Assembly (NCBI GenBank): GCA_012064415.1
Contig: SSNU01000248.1
Coordinates: 62,001 to 126,000 of the forward strand
From: Gyrodactylus bullatarudis
Taxonomy: Eukaryota > Platyhelminthes > Monogenea > Gyrodactylidea > Gyrodactylidae
Reading direction: 5' to 3'
DNA: 64,000 bases
Below, piece after piece: positions 23,104-34,143 of this stretch (positions are counted from its first letter, which is position 1; each line of letters begins with the position of its first letter). The translations under genes and the position numbers were made by a program. The notes under the pieces are model-generated. The model saw nothing but the letters and a program-made list of their open reading frames with translations. It had not been told where the DNA came from and ran no database searches.

Positions 23104-24315
23104 ATGAGTCTAATTCCTGATGCCACGTCAAGTTCCCTAACAGATGATTCCTTATTTTATTACAAAAAAGGTGCAGATCTAGAATATGAAGGCTACCTAG
23201 AAGAGGCAGTAGAATATTATCGTAGGGCCTTAAAAATCAATCCAAATGTTGAAAAAATTTACAACGAAAGCTTTAACAAGTTGGAGAAAGTAGTAGATGA
23301 TGAGCAAATTAGTAATAATCGAATCAATGACAAACAAGAGGAAGAAGATCAAGAAATTGTCGAAGCTTTTTCCCTTCTCAAGTTGCCAGATCACGTAATA
23401 TCGCTTATATTCGAATCAGTTATTGCGAAAAACCTTGATTATTCCTATCTTGGAAAAATTTCGATTGTTTGTAAAAAGTTCAATGAAATCGCAAATTCTG
23501 CTTATTTGTGGAAAAAGATTTCTTTGAGATTATTCAGAAATGTTGACGAAACTGATATCAACCTTTTTCACAAGTCTCCCCTACCAAGGTCAGTGGAAAA
23601 TTGTTATGGGTATAATTCATGGAAGAATCTCGTCCTGAATCATCCCCATGTCCTCATCAATGGGATTTATGCCTCAAAGATAGAATATGATCATAGAGGT
23701 GGTATGAGCATCGATCCCAAGACGAGTTCCCTTCTTCCTTCTCACAACAGGATTGTGAGGTATTTCAGAATTATTAGATTTTTCAATGATGGCTACGCTC
23801 ACATGATAACATCCTCTACTCCCTTGAGATCGATATTGAATTCATTTTCATCCACCTGTGTGAACTCGGATTTCGCATTGTTTGACACGACATTCTTCTT
23901 TCGTCTCCATCCATCCAAAGGTGAAGTAAACCAATTGCCTGAGCAGTCGAGCAACTATTGGGTAGGAACGTACATATTCACCAAGTCAGATCAGGTCCTG
24001 TGCAAATTCATCAAGGTTGAAAAGGTTTTCACCAGGGAACCTTTGGAGAGACGAGGTAACTTCAGACCGATTACTTCAGAGCTCATCAAAACTGAATACT
24101 TAATCTCATTCAATGTCAAGGGAGTAAAGAATCGAGGAGAGAATATCAAGTTATCCTGGCAAGACTACAGGATAGAGAAGTTCAACTTTCAGACAAAATC
24201 AACCACTTGTAACAAAATCGAAACGAATAATCATCACTTTAGATCCTTCTATTATTTCAAGATTGCAGAATTTAGCCAAACTAACTATCCCTTTGTGGAT
24301 GGATGTAAGTGTTGA
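23104..24315 (+). CDS. FBXO9: F-box only protein 9
   Basis: Single exon, 403 aa from the ATG at 23104; an upstream in-frame codon at 23089 is not ATG. Substrate receptor of an SCF (Skp1-cullin) ubiquitin ligase. Seen: a TPR/MIT-like helical repeat at about 15-60 (GADLEYEGYLEEAVEYYRRA), an F-box at about 93-138 (KLPDHVISLIFESV... WKKIS), then the FBXO9 region with LINGIYASKIEY, RYFRIIRFFNDGYAHM and TPLRSI. The length matches the family. It starts 75 bp after the RFC5 stop, and that gap contains no AG dinucleotide, so a splice or trans-splice acceptor cannot lie there. Poly(A) signal at 24388-24393. Convergent with TAF6. Confidence 0.9.
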   Translation: MSLIPDATSSSLTDDSLFYYKKGADLEYEGYLEEAVEYYRRALKINPNVEKIYNESFNKLEKVVDDEQISNNRINDKQEEEDQEIVEAFSLLKLPDHVISLIFESVIAKNLDYSYLGKISIVCKKFNEIANSAYLWKKISLRLFRNVDETDINLFHKSPLPRSVENCYGYNSWKNLVLNHPHVLINGIYASKIEYDHRGGMSIDPKTSSLLPSHNRIVRYFRIIRFFNDGYAHMITSSTPLRSILNSFSSTCVNSDFALFDTTFFFRLHPSKGEVNQLPEQSSNYWVGTYIFTKSDQVLCKFIKVEKVFTREPLERRGNFRPITSELIKTEYLISFNVKGVKNRGENIKLSWQDYRIEKFNFQTKSTTCNKIETNNHHFRSFYYFKIAEFSQTNYPFVDGCKC

Positions 24316-24428
24316 TTGATGACAAGAGGAGCACCGGTATGGTATCACAAGTCTTTCGAAATTGATTATACAAAAATCATTATTTTAAATAAAAAATACA
24401 CAAATTCTTGTAAAATTTTTTGAAAATA

Positions 24429-26430
24429 TCAGTAATTACTGGGTTCAGTTTTTATTGTTGTTGATTTGATAATTGTAGCTGAGGTAGGGCCTGTAGTGCC
24501 AGGTGTGGCTGGAATAGTGATCAAACCAGTCTGAGGTCGAATTGTAGTTGGCTTAGGCTGCTGTTGGGCTGGAATAGGTTGAGCAGTTTGAGGCTTTTGA
24601 TGTGTCATTGCAGATTTTTCCAATTGAGCTTGATATCCGTTCCATAAAAGGGGACCGATAGCTTTGTAACTGGCTCTGTAATCTTCCAATGTCATGGGCA
24701 TTGAATTTCTTTTACGGTAGTCATGCAAGACGGGCCCTATTCTGTTGACAATGAGTGTTTTTAGAGACTCAAACGATCGTAGGTCAGCTGGTGTTAAATG
24801 CTGGCCCAATGGAATGTTGTGCAGATCAGTATGGGAGCTTCCATGTGCTGTGGGAATTGTCAAGATGTTTGTTAAATGGCCAGTCAGTTCAGGAAATAGA
24901 GGGAAGAGTAGAGTTCTCATACAGCTTCCACCAAATTCCAGAAAGACGACCAGTATCTATGGTATCAATTGAGTATGTTAGAGGGAATATTTGTGAAAAA
25001 TAGAGGAACATTCAACTCACTCCGTAAAGGGTGTTGAATGAAGGATGATTCTTGGTATTTGTGGATAGAGAATTTGAGCTGCCCTTGTTGAGGATAAAAG
25101 TCTTTTCTGATTCCTCTTTAATTGTTGATGCATCTATGGTTTGACTATTGGCAACATTCGCCATCCATTCACAGAGAACGCGGGTGAATTCCTTCGTTAT
25201 ACGATTATAGAGATTATTCGAGGCTGTACTATACCTAAGAGGCAATTTGGTAGGGATATTTAGATTGATATTTCACCAAAACAACAAACAAACAAAAAAG
25301 GTAGTAAATACTCACTTGTTGGAGATTACAACCAATTGCTTTGCAGCAAAATCTCTCAGAGCCCAATGATTATCTGTAGTTGGTTTTGCACACAACTGCT
25401 TACACAAAACACACGTGATAACAGTTGGAATTAACAAGTGAAGATGAGGCTCCAAAGAAATGTGTGTATTGTCGATTAGGGCCTTGATGAGACGCAAGAG
25501 GTAAATAAGTATAGCCAAATTATGATTGCTGACATTAATCCTAACGCCTTCAGCAATAAAAGTAACAATATGGGGTAGTAGAGGTTGGAGACCTGTATCA
25601 ATGGACACATTTTCCAGAGCCTTTTGTCTTTTTGCTTCAACAGCTCCAACACAAGCTTCAGTTAATTCTCGGAAATACACCATAACCTCCTGACTGATTT
25701 CATGAGGCCGACGCTTTTCAGTTATTGTCTGAATAAATCTAGGATGATAACAGGTCTGGTGGGTTTGGTCAAAATTCTTTTTGTTTTTATCATGTTTTTC
25801 GTCAACTGAAGACTTCTTATCGCATGATTCCAATCCAAAGATGATATTCATTTGCTTGACAAAAGCTGGACTAGGATTTTGTGGGCAGGCTGGTTGCTTA
25901 CCATCAATTGAAAGCCAGTGAGCTACCAGTGAAATGTCATAAACAACCGGCGATGGCTCTTTAAATAATAAACTCTTGACATCTATTTCTCGTTCTGGCT
26001 TAAAGTATATTGATTTGCTATTATCGGCTAGCCTATTTCCCGTTTTTAAAGGAATAAATTCCCCAGAAGAGATTCCTCTCATAGCCTCTAAACCAATCAG
26101 TGTAATCGCAGAATCAACATCGCATACTTGGGGAACACCTCTACGACTTTGCTCCATGAATCTAAGTGAATGCTGGATGATGATGTGAGAGAGAAAATTT
26201 ATATGCTTTTTTAGAGGAATTAGATTATTGTCGTTAACGACTGAAACACCAGTTATTTCACAGCAATTGTTAAGCAAGTCCAAGGAAAACTCTTTGTTTT
26301 CATTTTTCACTGATTTTACAGAGACATTTGATGACTTCTGATTAGCAGTTTTAGATTTACCAACACCAGATTTATTTATTAGAGAATTTTTCTTCAATAA
26401 TTTGCTCGCCTTTTTCTTTTCGTTATCCAT
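24429..26430 (-). CDS. TAF6: TFIID subunit 6 (TAF6)
   Basis: Exons 25316-26430, 25021-25234, 24429-24956 (1857 nt, 618 aa), introns 81 and 64 nt. A core subunit of TFIID; the family pairs with TAF9 through histone folds. Seen: a divergent histone fold (HSLRFMEQSRRGVPQVCDVD), the linker EFIPLK...YDISLVAHWLSIDGKQP, and the HEAT-repeat domain (YFRELTEACVGAVEAKRQKA, NLAILIYLLRLIKALIDN, NHWALRDFAAKQL, GGSCMRTLLFPLFPELT), ending in a Pro/Gln/Thr-rich tail. The start ATG at 26430 precedes a Lys-rich stretch. A TTGTTTTGTTAG motif lies 13 nt before it. The histone fold is weaker than in vertebrates. Confidence 0.92.
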
Positions 26431-26613
26431 TTGAAAGGAGCAACTAACAAAACAAATCAAACACTCATACTAATTTGTTTTAAATCTCAAATTTTATAAA
26501 TATTCAATACTAAATATTTTACAAGTGAAATTACGCCATAACTCAATAAAAATTCCAAATAAGAAAATATACCCTAGCTTTTTTCATATTAACTGAGTAG
26601 CAAAGAAACACGA
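26431..26613. promoter_or_regulatory. Divergent promoter region TAF6/DBR1
   Basis: 183 bp between opposite start codons. AT-rich, with no recognisable core element beyond TATA-like runs near 26490. Confidence 0.4.
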
Positions 26614-28221
26614 ATGGTCAAAATTTGCGTAGTCGGCTGTCTTCATGGCGAATTAGATAAAATATACAAAGACATTCTAGACTATGAAGAGCAAAACTCG
26701 TTTAAAACTGACCTAGTCTTGTGTTGTGGAGACTTCCAAGCTGTAAGAAATCCTTCAGATCTCAACTCTATGAGTGTCCCACAAAAATACTTCAAGCTCG
26801 GAGATTTTCACCAGTAATTTCAAGTTTATATTAAATCTTTTAGATATTATTCAGGTAAAAAAACGGCACCTAGGACAACTGTATTCGTTGGAGGAAATCA
26901 TGAGTCCAGTGGATTTATGCAAGAGCTAGCATATGGAGGTTGGGTTGCAAAAAATATTTACTTCATGGGCTATGCCAACGTTATTCAGTTTAAGGGTATA
27001 CGAATCGCTGGTATTAGCGGCATATATAAGAGCCATGATTATAACATTGGGCATTATGAAATTGTCCCGTATAATGAAAATACAAAACGGTCTGTTTACC
27101 ATACTAGAAATTTAGAAGTTTTCCGTCTGAATCAAATTCGTCGGAGAGTTGATATTGTCTTGAGTCATGATTGGCCAAGGGGAATTTATCATTATGGTGA
27201 TTGCAAAAGATTATGTAGGAAAAAGAGACATTTTGTTGAAGAGATTGAAGATAATTTTCTCGGTTCTCCTGCTCATGAGCAGTTGTTGTGTTATCTCCAG
27301 CCAAGATATTGGTTTGCAGCTCATTTACATTGTAAATTTGCTGCCATTGTTCAGCACAGTGAAGATTCAAATGCACTCACTAAATTTCTTGCCTTGAATC
27401 GACCAACCTCACTAGAGTACATTCAATTTGTTGATATTGAACCGGATCACAGAGTGAAAGTAGGCTAAATCATTTCTATGTTTTTACTTTGTCCACTAGA
27501 CTATGAAAGAGTGGAAGAATTGGGATTCTTCTAAACATCCCTCAGATCCAATTATTGTCAAAGTTGGTGGGGATAATGAAAACTCCATCCACTTGGATCC
27601 TGAATGGCTAGTTGTCCTGCAGCAGACGAATGAATTTCTCTCTACCAGTAAAGTTCCTTGTATTCTCCCAGATGGTTCAAATGGAGAAAAGTATATTCTC
27701 ATTCTAATAATTTTATCGATAAAAGGTACGATTATTCTGCCGATGATGAGACCATAGCAAACTTGTACGAGTTGTTCGGAGGCGAATTCAAGATCCCTGA
27801 TAATTTTGAGCATACAGCTCCACCGTTTGATCCTAGTTCCTACGTATCCGATTATAAGGAAGGATATCCTTTAAAATTACAGAAATTGATTCAGTTATCA
27901 AATGATCCCTTCTTTATTGGTACTGGCTTGGCTCATGTCAATCCACAAACACAGCTCATCTGTGCTATGTTGGAATTATCAGATCCAAATGCTTTACTGC
28001 AAGGTCAGAGTAGTTACAATCTTGCAGAGTTAACAGATAAACTTCTTTCAAATCCCAACGAGAATCAAGTTGTCCCAGATAAAGAAACAGATAATGAATA
28101 TGAACCTGAAGTTGTCTGTGAGAATGTTGATATCGAGACTATTCAGTATCAGCCAGCATCAGAACCTATTCCAAAAACCCCAGAACCTAACCCAGAAAGT
28201 ATTGATATTGAAGACTTATAA
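26614..28221 (+). CDS. DBR1: Lariat RNA debranching enzyme
   Basis: Exons 26614-26813, 26844-27459, 27500-27690, 27726-28221 (1503 nt, 500 aa); introns 30, 40 and 35 nt. It cuts the 2'-5' bond of excised intron lariats in the nucleus. Seen: metallophosphoesterase motifs VVGCLHGELD (Cys in place of the usual Asp, as in Dbr1), LCCGDFQAVRN, VGGNHESS, LSHDWPRGI and AAHLHCKF, plus KSHDYNIGHYE typical of Dbr1. The C-terminal Dbr1 domain follows (LDPEWL, LSNDPFF, NPQTQLICAMLEL). Poly(A) signal at 28241-28246. The very short introns around it make the lariat substrates unusually small. Confidence 0.95.
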
Positions 28222-28580
28222 TTGTTTTTATTACATCCTAAATAAATGTTTATAATTTTCATAAATGTGAAATGCTAAATATATAAAACTGAACACGATA
28301 GAATCTGAATTTCAGATTCTAAAATACTTTTATCTCTGATAAATTTAAGTTACTTTGAAAATTTCTAGAATAGATTTTAGTATCAAGTTAGTATCCACTA
28401 TCCATTGAATACTATCCAATAACTCTCAGAAAAAAGTTTGCCAATTTTTTTCCGAATTTAAGATTCCTCAATAGTTTTATTCAAACGAGTTTCTTTTGGT
28501 GAAACTTTGAATTTATATAATTAATTATGATTTTAAATATTTTGAAGTGAAGTCTAAGGAATTTCAAATTAAATATTGCA
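28222..28580. promoter_or_regulatory. Intergenic region DBR1/SNRNP25-like
   Basis: Contains the DBR1 poly(A) signal at its left end and must hold the promoter of the next gene; otherwise featureless and AT-rich. Confidence 0.35.
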
Positions 28581-29078
28581 ATGGGAACGGAAAAATTCTC
28601 TAAAATTGACTCTGAATTAATGAAACTCATACAAAGCGATATTCCAGCTTATAAAGATTTGAATTTGGACAATGATCTCACAAGTTGCTTAGTATTTATG
28701 GAACAGTCTTCTAGTTCTGAACACCCAATTCAGATCACAATAAAGCTTGAAGATAGATCTTTTCTGTCTTTTCAGACTTATCGAAGTATTCAATTACAGG
28801 AATTGAAGAGGCTAGTTCAGTTAAATTTCAGAAAAAAGTTTACTATTGAAAGGAGAAAAATCAAGGACTCTTTCAGGTCAATCGAGTCAACTAAGGAACT
28901 GGAGGATGCAATATTTCTTAGTGAAATACCCCCGGAGTCAAAGTATTTCAGTTGGAAAAAATTCTGGTCTGCTTATTGCCTGGCCCTAGAAAATTCCCAA
29001 GAAGTAATAAATGATCAGACATTCAGAATCGCAATACAGGATACAGAGCTTATAAAATTAAAATTTATTAAAAAGTAA
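28581..29078 (+). CDS. SNRNP25: U11/U12 snRNP 25 kDa-like protein
   Basis: Single exon, 165 aa. In the family it is a ubiquitin-like-fold protein of the U11/U12 di-snRNP of the minor spliceosome. Seen: a ubiquitin-like strand order with QELKRLVQLNFRKKF (cf. the DLKKAIQRYV region of the human protein) and the hallmark C-terminal block FSWKKFWSAYCLA... RIAIQDTELIKLKFIKK, which aligns with the human W-x(n)-W-x2-Y...FIKK pattern. A longer insert (about residues 95-120) separates the two parts. The last codons overlap, on the other strand, the poly(A) signal of GTF2H4. The assignment rests on motif similarity only. Confidence 0.7.
   Translation: MGTEKFSKIDSELMKLIQSDIPAYKDLNLDNDLTSCLVFMEQSSSSEHPIQITIKLEDRSFLSFQTYRSIQLQELKRLVQLNFRKKFTIERRKIKDSFRSIESTKELEDAIFLSEIPPESKYFSWKKFWSAYCLALENSQEVINDQTFRIAIQDTELIKLKFIKK
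29064..29069 (-). terminator. GTF2H4 poly(A) signal inside SNRNP25 coding
   Basis: Minus-strand AATAAA lies 15-20 nt past the GTF2H4 stop and antisense to the final codons of the convergent SNRNP25-like gene. Confidence 0.55.
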
Positions 29079-29083
29079 TCTCC

Positions 29084-30556
29084 CTAACTGGGTTTCTTAT
29101 TCTTCCAGAACTTCTTAACCTCTTCGTGACCGTTTTTTGAGACAACCATTAATCTTTTATCAGGATTTTCCCAAAGTAATACTTCTATGCTTTTAGCGTA
29201 ATCTCTGACCATTTCAAAATCTGTGGCTTTGGTAAATTGCTCGTAGAGACAACCCTCCAAGAAGGTGAATCGATTCCTCTCCATTTCCCAGAGATGGATT
29301 TGATCCACAACAGTTGGCGGAAGAGGATTAATCTATAAAATAACATGAACTTGAATTTACTTTCATTCTGATGTCCGGATGGATGTTTGTCTTTAGAAAT
29401 GAGATTATCTGATCAGCTGTAATGCCTCTGGTTAAAGCTCCTCGGACAGCATCTCGAGTTATATCTGCTACAACTAGATTTGGAAATCTAGTCCTGATTG
29501 AGGAAAATAGACTTATCAACGCAGTCTGTAGGGGACAACTTGTATAGGAGTATGCTCTAAAATTCGTTTCAACTATTATATATCCGTTGTTGACGTTGGT
29601 GAAACTTTCAGAAGTCTTGCAATCAATGCTCTTATCTGTGAGACATAGGGCCAGAGGGGTTATGTAAAATATCGGTGCAACCCTTTTACGCTGATATGCT
29701 AATCCAAGCTCACGCATATGTTGAAGAACTTCAAGTTGCGTTGGAGTCAAAACATCAACCGGATAACATTTGTCAACTGTTAAAAAGTTCAATTGAAATA
29801 TAAACTGAAGTGCCTCAATGAGAATCATCTTTTTATCTTGTATATAATCGAAATAGAATAGTATAAACTGTAAAATTTGCTCAGGACGACTTGCAAGTAG
29901 AAATTTGAAGCCTTTTTCTGTTATCCCAAGGGTTGGGTCAGATGAATCGGACTTCATGAGTTGAGACTTGATCAAAACCTCTTTAACACAGGTACCAACT
30001 TCACCAAGTTTAGATCCAACCATGAAATGAAGTAATGACTAGAGAATAAAACTTTTAAAAATATGACCCTACATTCCAGCGTTCATTCGCATAACTTGTG
30101 AGAAATGTCTTGTCTTTATAGTTTTTATCCTGAACAATTGCGCCTAGATGACTAAGAGAAGCCTTAGAACCTCCAAAGAGACAAGTCTTGATAGACTCTT
30201 GGAATTTTTTATTAAGTCGGTAAGCGCCTCTGGTAGAATTCGAGTCAGGTGAAATCCATATTCGAAGTTCAGATAATGCATCAGAAGCATGTTTAAGCAT
30301 TTTAGTAGCGTTAATATCAATCCAACTCGCAACAATAGACTTGGGAATAGGCTGTTCAATGAATAATAAACGAAGTACAAGATGTTGAGCTAATTCAGGC
30401 AACTCTCTGAATGTAATTATGAAGTTAATTTTACTTAAATATAACAAGGCAAGTCAGCGGGTGATTATAAAGCTCATCCAGTACGCTGACATTAAGATTT
30501 TTCACATAGGAAAATATGGTATTAGTACTTGTTCCTTTGACTCTTTCATCAATCAT
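29084..30556 (-). CDS. GTF2H4: TFIIH subunit p52 (GTF2H4/Tfb2)
   Basis: Exons 30435-30556, 30073-30406, 29361-30038, 29084-29332 (1383 nt, 460 aa; human 462); introns 28, 34 and 28 nt. A core TFIIH subunit that anchors and stimulates the XPB ATPase. Seen: SVLDELYNHPLTCLVIFKEL, LRLLFIEQPIPKSIVASWI, ANERWNSLLHFMVG across an exon join, LQFIFQLNF, LGLAYQRKR, GYIIVETNFRAYSYT, FPNLVVADITRDAV, and the C-terminal p8-binding domain QIHLWEMERNRFTFLEGCLY...KRLMVV. The ATG at 30556 is preceded by TTTTTTAG and 20 nt of open frame, so an additional leader exon or trans-splice site is possible. Confidence 0.94.
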
Positions 30557-31828
30557 ACTTATGTAATTTAACTCCTAAAAAATGATCAAATTGCTAATTT
30601 TTTTGAAAAGTCATTTGATTAAAACTATAGTTTATTAAAAAATGAAAAAAATTAAAAAGTATTTCTGAAAATTTTCAGAAGCGCGATTATTTTTTGGCAT
30701 AAAATTAAATTCCTCCGTCCAAAAATTTTAAAATTAGGCGTCTATTGATCTGCCCATTCCCAAGCCCGACACCAACATGCCTCCATGGATGGAATTTGGG
30801 CGAGAATAACTGAAATTAAGATCGTTCCGAAGTTGAACATTTTTCTGTCTGACCTTATTCAAATTAAAAATTTTATGTGAATTCAACTCTTTAAATTTTT
30901 CTTTTTAATGCGGTCTTGTTGTGATAAAATTCTAATGCGTAAATTTTCGTTATTTATTTTTTTAGAAAAAAATATTGATTCAACTCTAATTTAATTGATT
31001 TCTTGAGATAAAATTCTCAATGCTTAAATTATTCAAGTTGAATGTCATATGATCCTATTTTAGTGGGCCTTTTCTATTGATAATCTCTTGAAAATTCTTT
31101 TACCTTTATTCATATAACTGTTTAAATCTTAATTTAAAACATGGTTAGAAAGTAACTACTATATAACTATATATAAATTATAATAAAAATTAAATTTCAA
31201 TCACTTCGTAATCGGTAATTAAATGGAGATTAAATTTATCAACTCCTTGGCCTTAATGGTTTTCTGTTGGTGTCGAGCGTATGAGTATGATCCTATCTGG
31301 TAAAAAGAATTTAATAAAATTTCTTTCCTTCACCTTATTGATTCAAAACTTGATTTTTAATCATCGGAATTAAAGATTTCTTTAACATACCACTCAGTAG
31401 TGTGAAGCACACGATATTCATAATTTAAAGTTGTCAAGAAAAGATGCTAACAATAAATTAGATTTCATTTTACAATTTTCTTTCTTGGTTGACACAGGAA
31501 TCATGAACAATGAGGGGATTATAACTATTGGGAACATTTCCACAATCGGAACAATGATCGTAACATTTGTGACCTGTTGGTGTCAACCAGTTTACTTGGA
31601 TGACTTGTAGAGGAGGAACAAGAACAGAGCTCAACTATTTTTTTATTTTATTTTTTATTTAAGTTTCTTTACTATGAAATAAATTTTAATTTAATTTTGA
31701 AAAAATTATAAAGGAGAATTTTGAAATTTATCAAATTTTTATTCTTTTGGTAAGTAAATAATAAAAATACTACAATTGAAATTTACAGTGATTAGAAACA
31801 ATCCAAATGAGAATGCTTATTAACTAAT
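30557..31828. other. Intergenic region with possible small reading frames
   Basis: 1.27 kb between GTF2H4 and HSPA9. A minus frame at about 31483-31640 without a Met reads a cysteine-rich peptide (GHKCYDHCSDCGNVP...) before TAA. On plus, 31223-31310 gives a short hydrophobic start (MEIKFINSLALMVFCWCRAY). Neither can be joined into a convincing gene. Repeated minus-strand AATAAA near 31650-31690 probably serves HSPA9. Confidence 0.3.
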
Positions 31829-33864
31829 TCAAGATGACTTTGATTCGGAATCTTTGGAATCAGTTTTAGAGCTATTTTGGTCAGCCATTTTTTTGTAGGC
31901 CATTTCGAAGAGCTTGAGAGAGGCTTGCTGCAATTCATTTGTGGCAGTCTTTAGGCTTTCAGGGGTTTCATTGTCTTTATTACTGAGCTTAGTTCTGAGG
32001 TCACTGATCATGGTTGAGAGTTTCTGTCTTTCGTCTTCGGGAAGTTGATCTTTATACTCTTCTATTTTGGTTTCTGTATCATGCATTATTCCTTCTGCCT
32101 GGTTTATAGTCTCAACGAGTTCCTTTTTCAGTTTATCAGCTTCGGCAAATTGCTCAGCGTTCTTCACCATATTTTCAATTTCATCTTTAGATAGACCACC
32201 GGAAGACTGAATGACAATTTGTTGTTCTTTACCAGTGCCTTTATCACGAGCTGAGACATTGACTATACCATTGGCATCAATATCAAAAGTAACTTCGATC
32301 TGTGGAACACCCCTGGGAGCAGGTGGAATGCCGACCAGACTGAATCGGCCCAACATTTTATTGGTTTCTGCCATCTCTCTTTCTCCTTGGTATACTTTGA
32401 TTTCTACCTGAGTTTGACCATCTGCAGCAGTGGAGAAAACTTGGCTCTTTTTAGTTGGTATGGTTGTATTTCTGTTGATTAGCTTGGTCATGACACCACC
32501 CAATGTTTCAATACCAAGGGAAAGGGGTGTGACATCAAGTAAAAGGACATCAGTAACATCACCGGCTAAAACACCTCCTTGAATAGCAGCACCAAGAGCG
32601 ACAGCTTCATCTGGGTTAACATTTTTTGATGGATTTTTACCGAATATTTTTTTCACTGTTTCCTGAACTTTTGGCATGCGACTCATTCCGCCAACAAGGA
32701 TGACATCGCCAATTTCTGCTGGCTTAACTTCAGCATCCTTCATTGCCTTCTCACAAGGCTGGATTGTTCTGTTAATTAGGTCGTTAACAAGAGATTCAAG
32801 CTTAGCTCTGGTCAACTTCATGTGCATATGTTTAGGTCCACTGGAATCCATAGTCAAGTAAGGAAGATTGATGTCTGGAAGGTAGAGAGATTAAAAGATG
32901 ATAAAAACAGGAAAACAGATAAACTACCAACCTGTTTGAAGAGCTGAAGACAATTCAATTTTTGCTTTTTCAGCAGCTTCCTTGACTCTTTGTAGGGCCA
33001 TGGGATCTTTAGTGACGTCGATACCTTGATCTTTTTTAAATTCCTGAATGAGATGATTCAGGAGAACATTGTCAAAGTCTTCTCCGCCCAAGAGAGTGTC
33101 ACCGTTGGTAGATTTAACTTCAAATACTCCTTTCTGGATTTCAAGGACTGAGATATCAAATGTGCCACCGCCAAGGTCATAAACAGCAATGATCTTATCA
33201 TCATTTTTCTCTAAACCATAAGCCAGTGCGGCTGCAGTGGGTTCATTGATAACTCTCAAAACTTCGAGACCAGCAATCTGTCCAGCATCTTTTGTGGCTT
33301 GTCTTTGACTATCATTAAAGTATGCAGGAACTGTGATGACAGCGTTTCTAACTTTGGTACCAAGGTAATTTTCTGCTGTTTCTTTCATTTTCATCAAGGT
33401 AAAAGCTCCAACTTGGCTTGGTGAATAAGATTTTCCCTGTGCCTCAAGCCAAGCATCGCCATTTGATGCTTTGATGATTTTAAACGCAGAATTTTTAATA
33501 TCCTTTTGTACTTCTGGATCATCGAATCGACGACCAATTAAACGTTTGGTTGCAGAGAGTGTATTTTTAGAATTGGTAACAGCCTGACGTTTAGCTGGTG
33601 CACCGACAAGCCTTTCACCTTCAGCTGTGAATGCTACAACAGAGGGAGTTGTTCGCTGACCCTCAGCATTTTCAAGGACTTTGGGTGTTTTCCCCTCCAT
33701 TATAGCAACACATGAGTTTGTGGTACCCAGATCGATGCCTATAACAGCACCTTTAGGTCCAGATGACATGTACTTGTGGAAGGTATTGTTAAATAGACAC
33801 TAAAATTAATTGAATATAGTATTACTTTATTTGTTGATTTGAGAATACTGAAATATCTCGACAT
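31829..33864 (-). CDS. HSPA9: Mitochondrial HSP70 (mortalin/GRP75)
   Basis: Exons 33826-33864, 32932-33799, 31829-32874 (1953 nt, 650 aa); introns 26 and 57 nt. Matrix chaperone that drives protein import and folding. Seen: [95 protein letters not shown] and GERE, all of the HSPA9 rather than the cytosolic or ER type. There is no KDEL or EEVD end (C-terminus ...KDSESKSS). The tiny first exon gives [13 protein letters not shown] and the next continues [14 protein letters not shown]. The result is acid-free and rich in Arg/Lys/Ser/Thr, as expected of a mitochondrial targeting peptide. Starting at the later ATG (33769) would remove the targeting signal. Confidence 0.93.
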
Positions 33865-34143
33865 TTCGTTTTCACGGTATAGCACTTTCAAAATAAGGCG
33901 TAATGATGTAACTTAAACAAAATTTTCTAGAATTTGCCAAATCAGTGAAAGATTGAGAAAAAAAATTTCTTAAACAGCAAAAATTTTATATTTTTCTACC
34001 ATTTATTAAAAATTTTATGTAAAATCAATTGGGAAAAATTCTAGACGATACATTGTGTATATTCTCTTATTAGAAGTTTGTTTAAATTTGGCACACATTG
34101 GTCCCATCAGTTTCAAATAGTACAACTATCAGACAACTACCTA
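33865..34143. promoter_or_regulatory. Divergent promoter region HSPA9/ATP6V0C
   Basis: 279 bp between opposite start codons. No heat-shock element of the GAAnnTTCnnGAA type was clear. Confidence 0.35.

Noticed and set aside
27104..27376. 90-codon minus frame opposite DBR1
   Set aside because: Shadow of the DBR1 catalytic exon.
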